64,000 bases of DNA, from assembly GCF_900215355.1 (NCBI RefSeq), contig NZ_OBEA01000003.1:310001-374000 (forward strand). Reading direction: 5' to 3'. Positions within the stretch are counted from its first letter, which is position 1, and the number at the start of each line of letters is the position of its first letter. This DNA comes from Pseudooceanicola antarcticus (GTDB lineage Bacteria > Pseudomonadota > Alphaproteobacteria > Rhodobacterales > Rhodobacteraceae). A program made the translations under genes and the position numbers. This document shows, piece after piece, positions 62,430 to 64,000 of the stretch. The notes under the pieces are model-generated. The model was not told where the DNA came from. It worked only from the letters and a program-made list of their open reading frames with translations, and did no database searches.

Positions 62430-62767
62430 GTTCAGGTCCTTTCGGGGGGAGGGGCCTAACTGCGGCCCGACGTGTTTCTGGAACCGCAGCTAGAGTTTTC
62501 TTTCCGCCCAAACAATCGGCATTTCTGCATGAGTAGCATGCAATTTCTGCATGTCTCGGCGATCATCACAAATCTTTCTCAGGTTGCATGAAATTCCGTG
62601 ACAATCGGGTCGTGAGTTGATCACGGGAGGTCGGGTTCGCACCTTTGCGACACCCCGCGGGGCCCGCGACGCCACCGGGATCGGCCCTTGGCGGATGTTC
62701 CCCTTTCGTGCTAGTCGTGAAAAAACCTCGGAAAAATCCCGAGGGCGGGCGGCAGAAAGGGCAGCAG
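62430..62767. promoter_or_regulatory. Divergent promoter region between DUF1127 and ruvC genes, with a tandem motif
   Basis: ATTTCTGCATG occurs twice, at 62521-62531 and 62543-62553 (22 bases apart, two helical turns), and a related inverted copy (TTGCATGAAATT) lies at about 62584-62595. This suggests one or two dimeric regulators binding on one face of the DNA. No convincing gene is present; open frames here are GC-driven. Confidence 0.45.
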
Positions 62768-63280
62768 ATGCGGATTCTCGGGATCGACCCCGGTTTGCAG
62801 AACCTCGGCTGGGGTGTGATTCGTGTCGAAGGCAGCCGGATCTCTCACCTGGGCAACGGTGTCTGCCATGGCACGGGCACCGCGCTGGCGCAGCGCCTGC
62901 TGGCGCTGCATGACCAGCTCTGCGAGGTCTTCACCCAATTCGAGCCCGATGCCGCCGCGGTCGAGCATGTCTTCGTCAACCGCGACGGAGCGGGGACACT
63001 GAAGCTGGGGCAGGCGCGTGGCGTCGCCCTGCTGGTGCCGGCGCGCTTCGGGCTGGAGGTCGGCGAATATGCCCCCAACCAGATCAAGAAGACCGTCGTC
63101 GGCGTCGGCCATGCCGACAAGAAGCAGATCCAGCACATGGTGAAGATGCAGCTGCCCGGCGTGACCTTCGCCGGTCCCGATGCCGCCGATGCGCTGGCGG
63201 TGGCAATCTGCCATGCGCGCCATGCGGGCTCGTCGCTGGCGCAACTCATCAACAAGCAGGTCCCCAAGGTGAAGGCATGA
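62768..63280 (+). CDS. ruvC: Holliday junction resolvase RuvC
   Basis: RuvC cuts Holliday junctions after RuvAB migration. The 170-residue protein has the four acidic catalytic residues of the RNase H-like fold: Asp in [17 protein letters not shown], Glu in [18 protein letters not shown], and two Asp in [17 protein letters not shown]. The ATG at 62768 follows GGCAGAAAGGGCAGCAG. Its stop overlaps ruvA by four bases (ATGA), as in other alphaproteobacteria; ruvB is expected just beyond the right end. Confidence 0.96.
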   Translation: MRILGIDPGLQNLGWGVIRVEGSRISHLGNGVCHGTGTALAQRLLALHDQLCEVFTQFEPDAAAVEHVFVNRDGAGTLKLGQARGVALLVPARFGLEVGEYAPNQIKKTVVGVGHADKKQIQHMVKMQLPGVTFAGPDAADALAVAICHARHAGSSLAQLINKQVPKVKA

Positions 63281-63951
63281 TCGGCAAGATTTCCGGACGG
63301 ATCGACTTCAAGGCGCTGGATCACGTGCTGATCGACGTGCGCGGCGTCGGCTACATCGTCTACTGCTCGGACCGCACCCTGGCCACGCTGCCCGGACCGG
63401 GTGAGGCGGCGGCCCTCTATACCGACCTGGTGGTGCGCGAGGATCTTCTTCAGCTCTTCGGCTTCCCCACCATGGTGGAAAAGGAATGGCACCGGCTGCT
63501 GACCTCGGTGCAGGGGGTGGGGGCCAAGGCCTCGCTGGCGATCCTCGGGGCGCTTGGTCCCGACGGGGTGGGCCGCGCTATCGCCCTTGGCGACTGGAAC
63601 GCGGTGAAGGCCGCGAAGGGCGTCGGCCCCAAGATCGCGCAGCGCGTGGTGGCCGAGCTGAAGGACAAGGCGCCCGCCGTCATGGCCATGGGCGGCGGTG
63701 CCGCCACGCCCGACCCGCTGCCCGACGACGCCCCGGTGGTCGAGACACCCGCGCCCCGGAAGACCGCGCCCAAGCCCGCGCCCAAGCCCGCCGCCAACGT
63801 GCAGGGCGATGCGCTCTCGGCACTGGCCAACCTGGGCTATCAGCCGTCGGAAGCCGCCTCGGCCGTGGCGCAGGCGCTGACCGATGACCCCGAGCTGGAC
63901 ATGTCCGGCCTGATCCGCGCCGCGCTGCGCCTGCTCGCCCCGAAGGATTGA
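63277..63951 (+). CDS. ruvA: Holliday junction DNA helicase subunit RuvA
   Basis: RuvA binds four-way junctions and loads the RuvB motor. The 224-residue protein has the N-terminal OB fold ([20 protein letters not shown]), two helix-hairpin-helix motifs ([40 protein letters not shown]), a Pro/Ala-rich linker ([20 protein letters not shown]) that is longer than in E. coli, and the RuvB-binding domain ([20 protein letters not shown]). The stop is followed by about 49 bases to the window end. Confidence 0.96.
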   Translation: MIGKISGRIDFKALDHVLIDVRGVGYIVYCSDRTLATLPGPGEAAALYTDLVVREDLLQLFGFPTMVEKEWHRLLTSVQGVGAKASLAILGALGPDGVGRAIALGDWNAVKAAKGVGPKIAQRVVAELKDKAPAVMAMGGGAATPDPLPDDAPVVETPAPRKTAPKPAPKPAANVQGDALSALANLGYQPSEAASAVAQALTDDPELDMSGLIRAALRLLAPKD

Positions 63952-64000
63952 GAGGTTAACAGCGCCGCCGGAAAGCCTTTCGCCACCGTGCGCCCGACAC

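Noticed and set aside
62490-62675. A 61-codon minus-strand frame upstream of the DUF1127 gene
   Set aside because: Overlaps the tandem-motif regulatory region and has no supporting features.

Overview
The window is a chromosomal segment of a GC-rich alphaproteobacterium, most likely a marine-type member of the Rhodobacteraceae/Roseobacter group. The basis is the very high GC at third codon positions, an RpoHII-type heat-shock sigma factor, DUF1194/DUF2177/DUF484/DUF1127 proteins, phosphatidylcholine synthase, SURF1 beside a cyoABCD quinol oxidase, and the gene orders cobU-cobC, lolC-lolD, xerC-DUF484 and ruvC-ruvA. I recognise 68 genes (one cut by the left edge, one broken by a nonsense codon). 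I see no tRNA, rRNA, CRISPR array, prophage or insertion sequence.

Layout. 1-9.5 kb: comM (partial), a GST with an extra Cys domain, cobC-like/cobU, rpoH, then coaBC-dut-ThiF/MoeB-M3 peptidase. 9.6-15.4 kb: a capsule-type export pair (KpsE-like and KpsT-like, no permease), nhaA, an ArsP-type permease with its ArsR regulator. 15.4-19.6 kb: uracil-DNA glycosylase family, SseB, LolC-LolD, a small secreted protein. 19.6-26.4 kb: parE with a low-GC membrane gene behind it, a MATE exporter, aspartate aminotransferase, an XRE regulator and SdhE. 26.5-28.6 kb: a trimeric autotransporter adhesin with 26 head repeats and a small secreted protein. 28.6-34.6 kb: SURF1, cyoDCBA and a MarR-type regulator. 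34.7-39.2 kb: two DUF1194 von Willebrand-type proteins, glyoxalase I, a Slam-type outer-membrane translocator and its surface lipoprotein, which has an in-frame TAA just after the lipobox. 39.4-44.5 kb: thyX with a low-GC membrane gene behind it, a divergent pair of DUF2177 paralogues, cold-shock protein, ArsC-like protein. 44.5-48.5 kb: a bufferin-type (copper-binding RiPP) operon bufA-bufB(MNIO)-bufC-doxX, divergent from an ECF sigma factor and its NrsF-type anti-sigma. 48.6-64 kb: housekeeping genes (thrS, pcs, xerC, transaldolase, priA, prmA, ruvC, ruvA) with two MFS transporters and an alpha/beta hydrolase.

The most coherent accessory system is at 44.5-48.5 kb. In the gap between bufA and the sigma gene, both strands carry GTAACG-N16-CGAA, placed as promoters for the two divergent operons. 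This fits the SigF-NrsF metal-stress circuit of Caulobacter and predicts that the sigma factor controls both itself and the bufferin operon. NrsF has Cys130 and Cys180, which are candidate metal-sensing residues. Other points of interest are the Slam/lipoprotein nonsense mutation, the adhesin whose head repeats shift from 15-16 to 14 residues, and a dispersed intergenic repeat (core GAGTATTTTCAGCCTGGTGA) found five times, once as an inverted pair.

Functions are by recognition of family motifs in the translated sequence; no database search was run.
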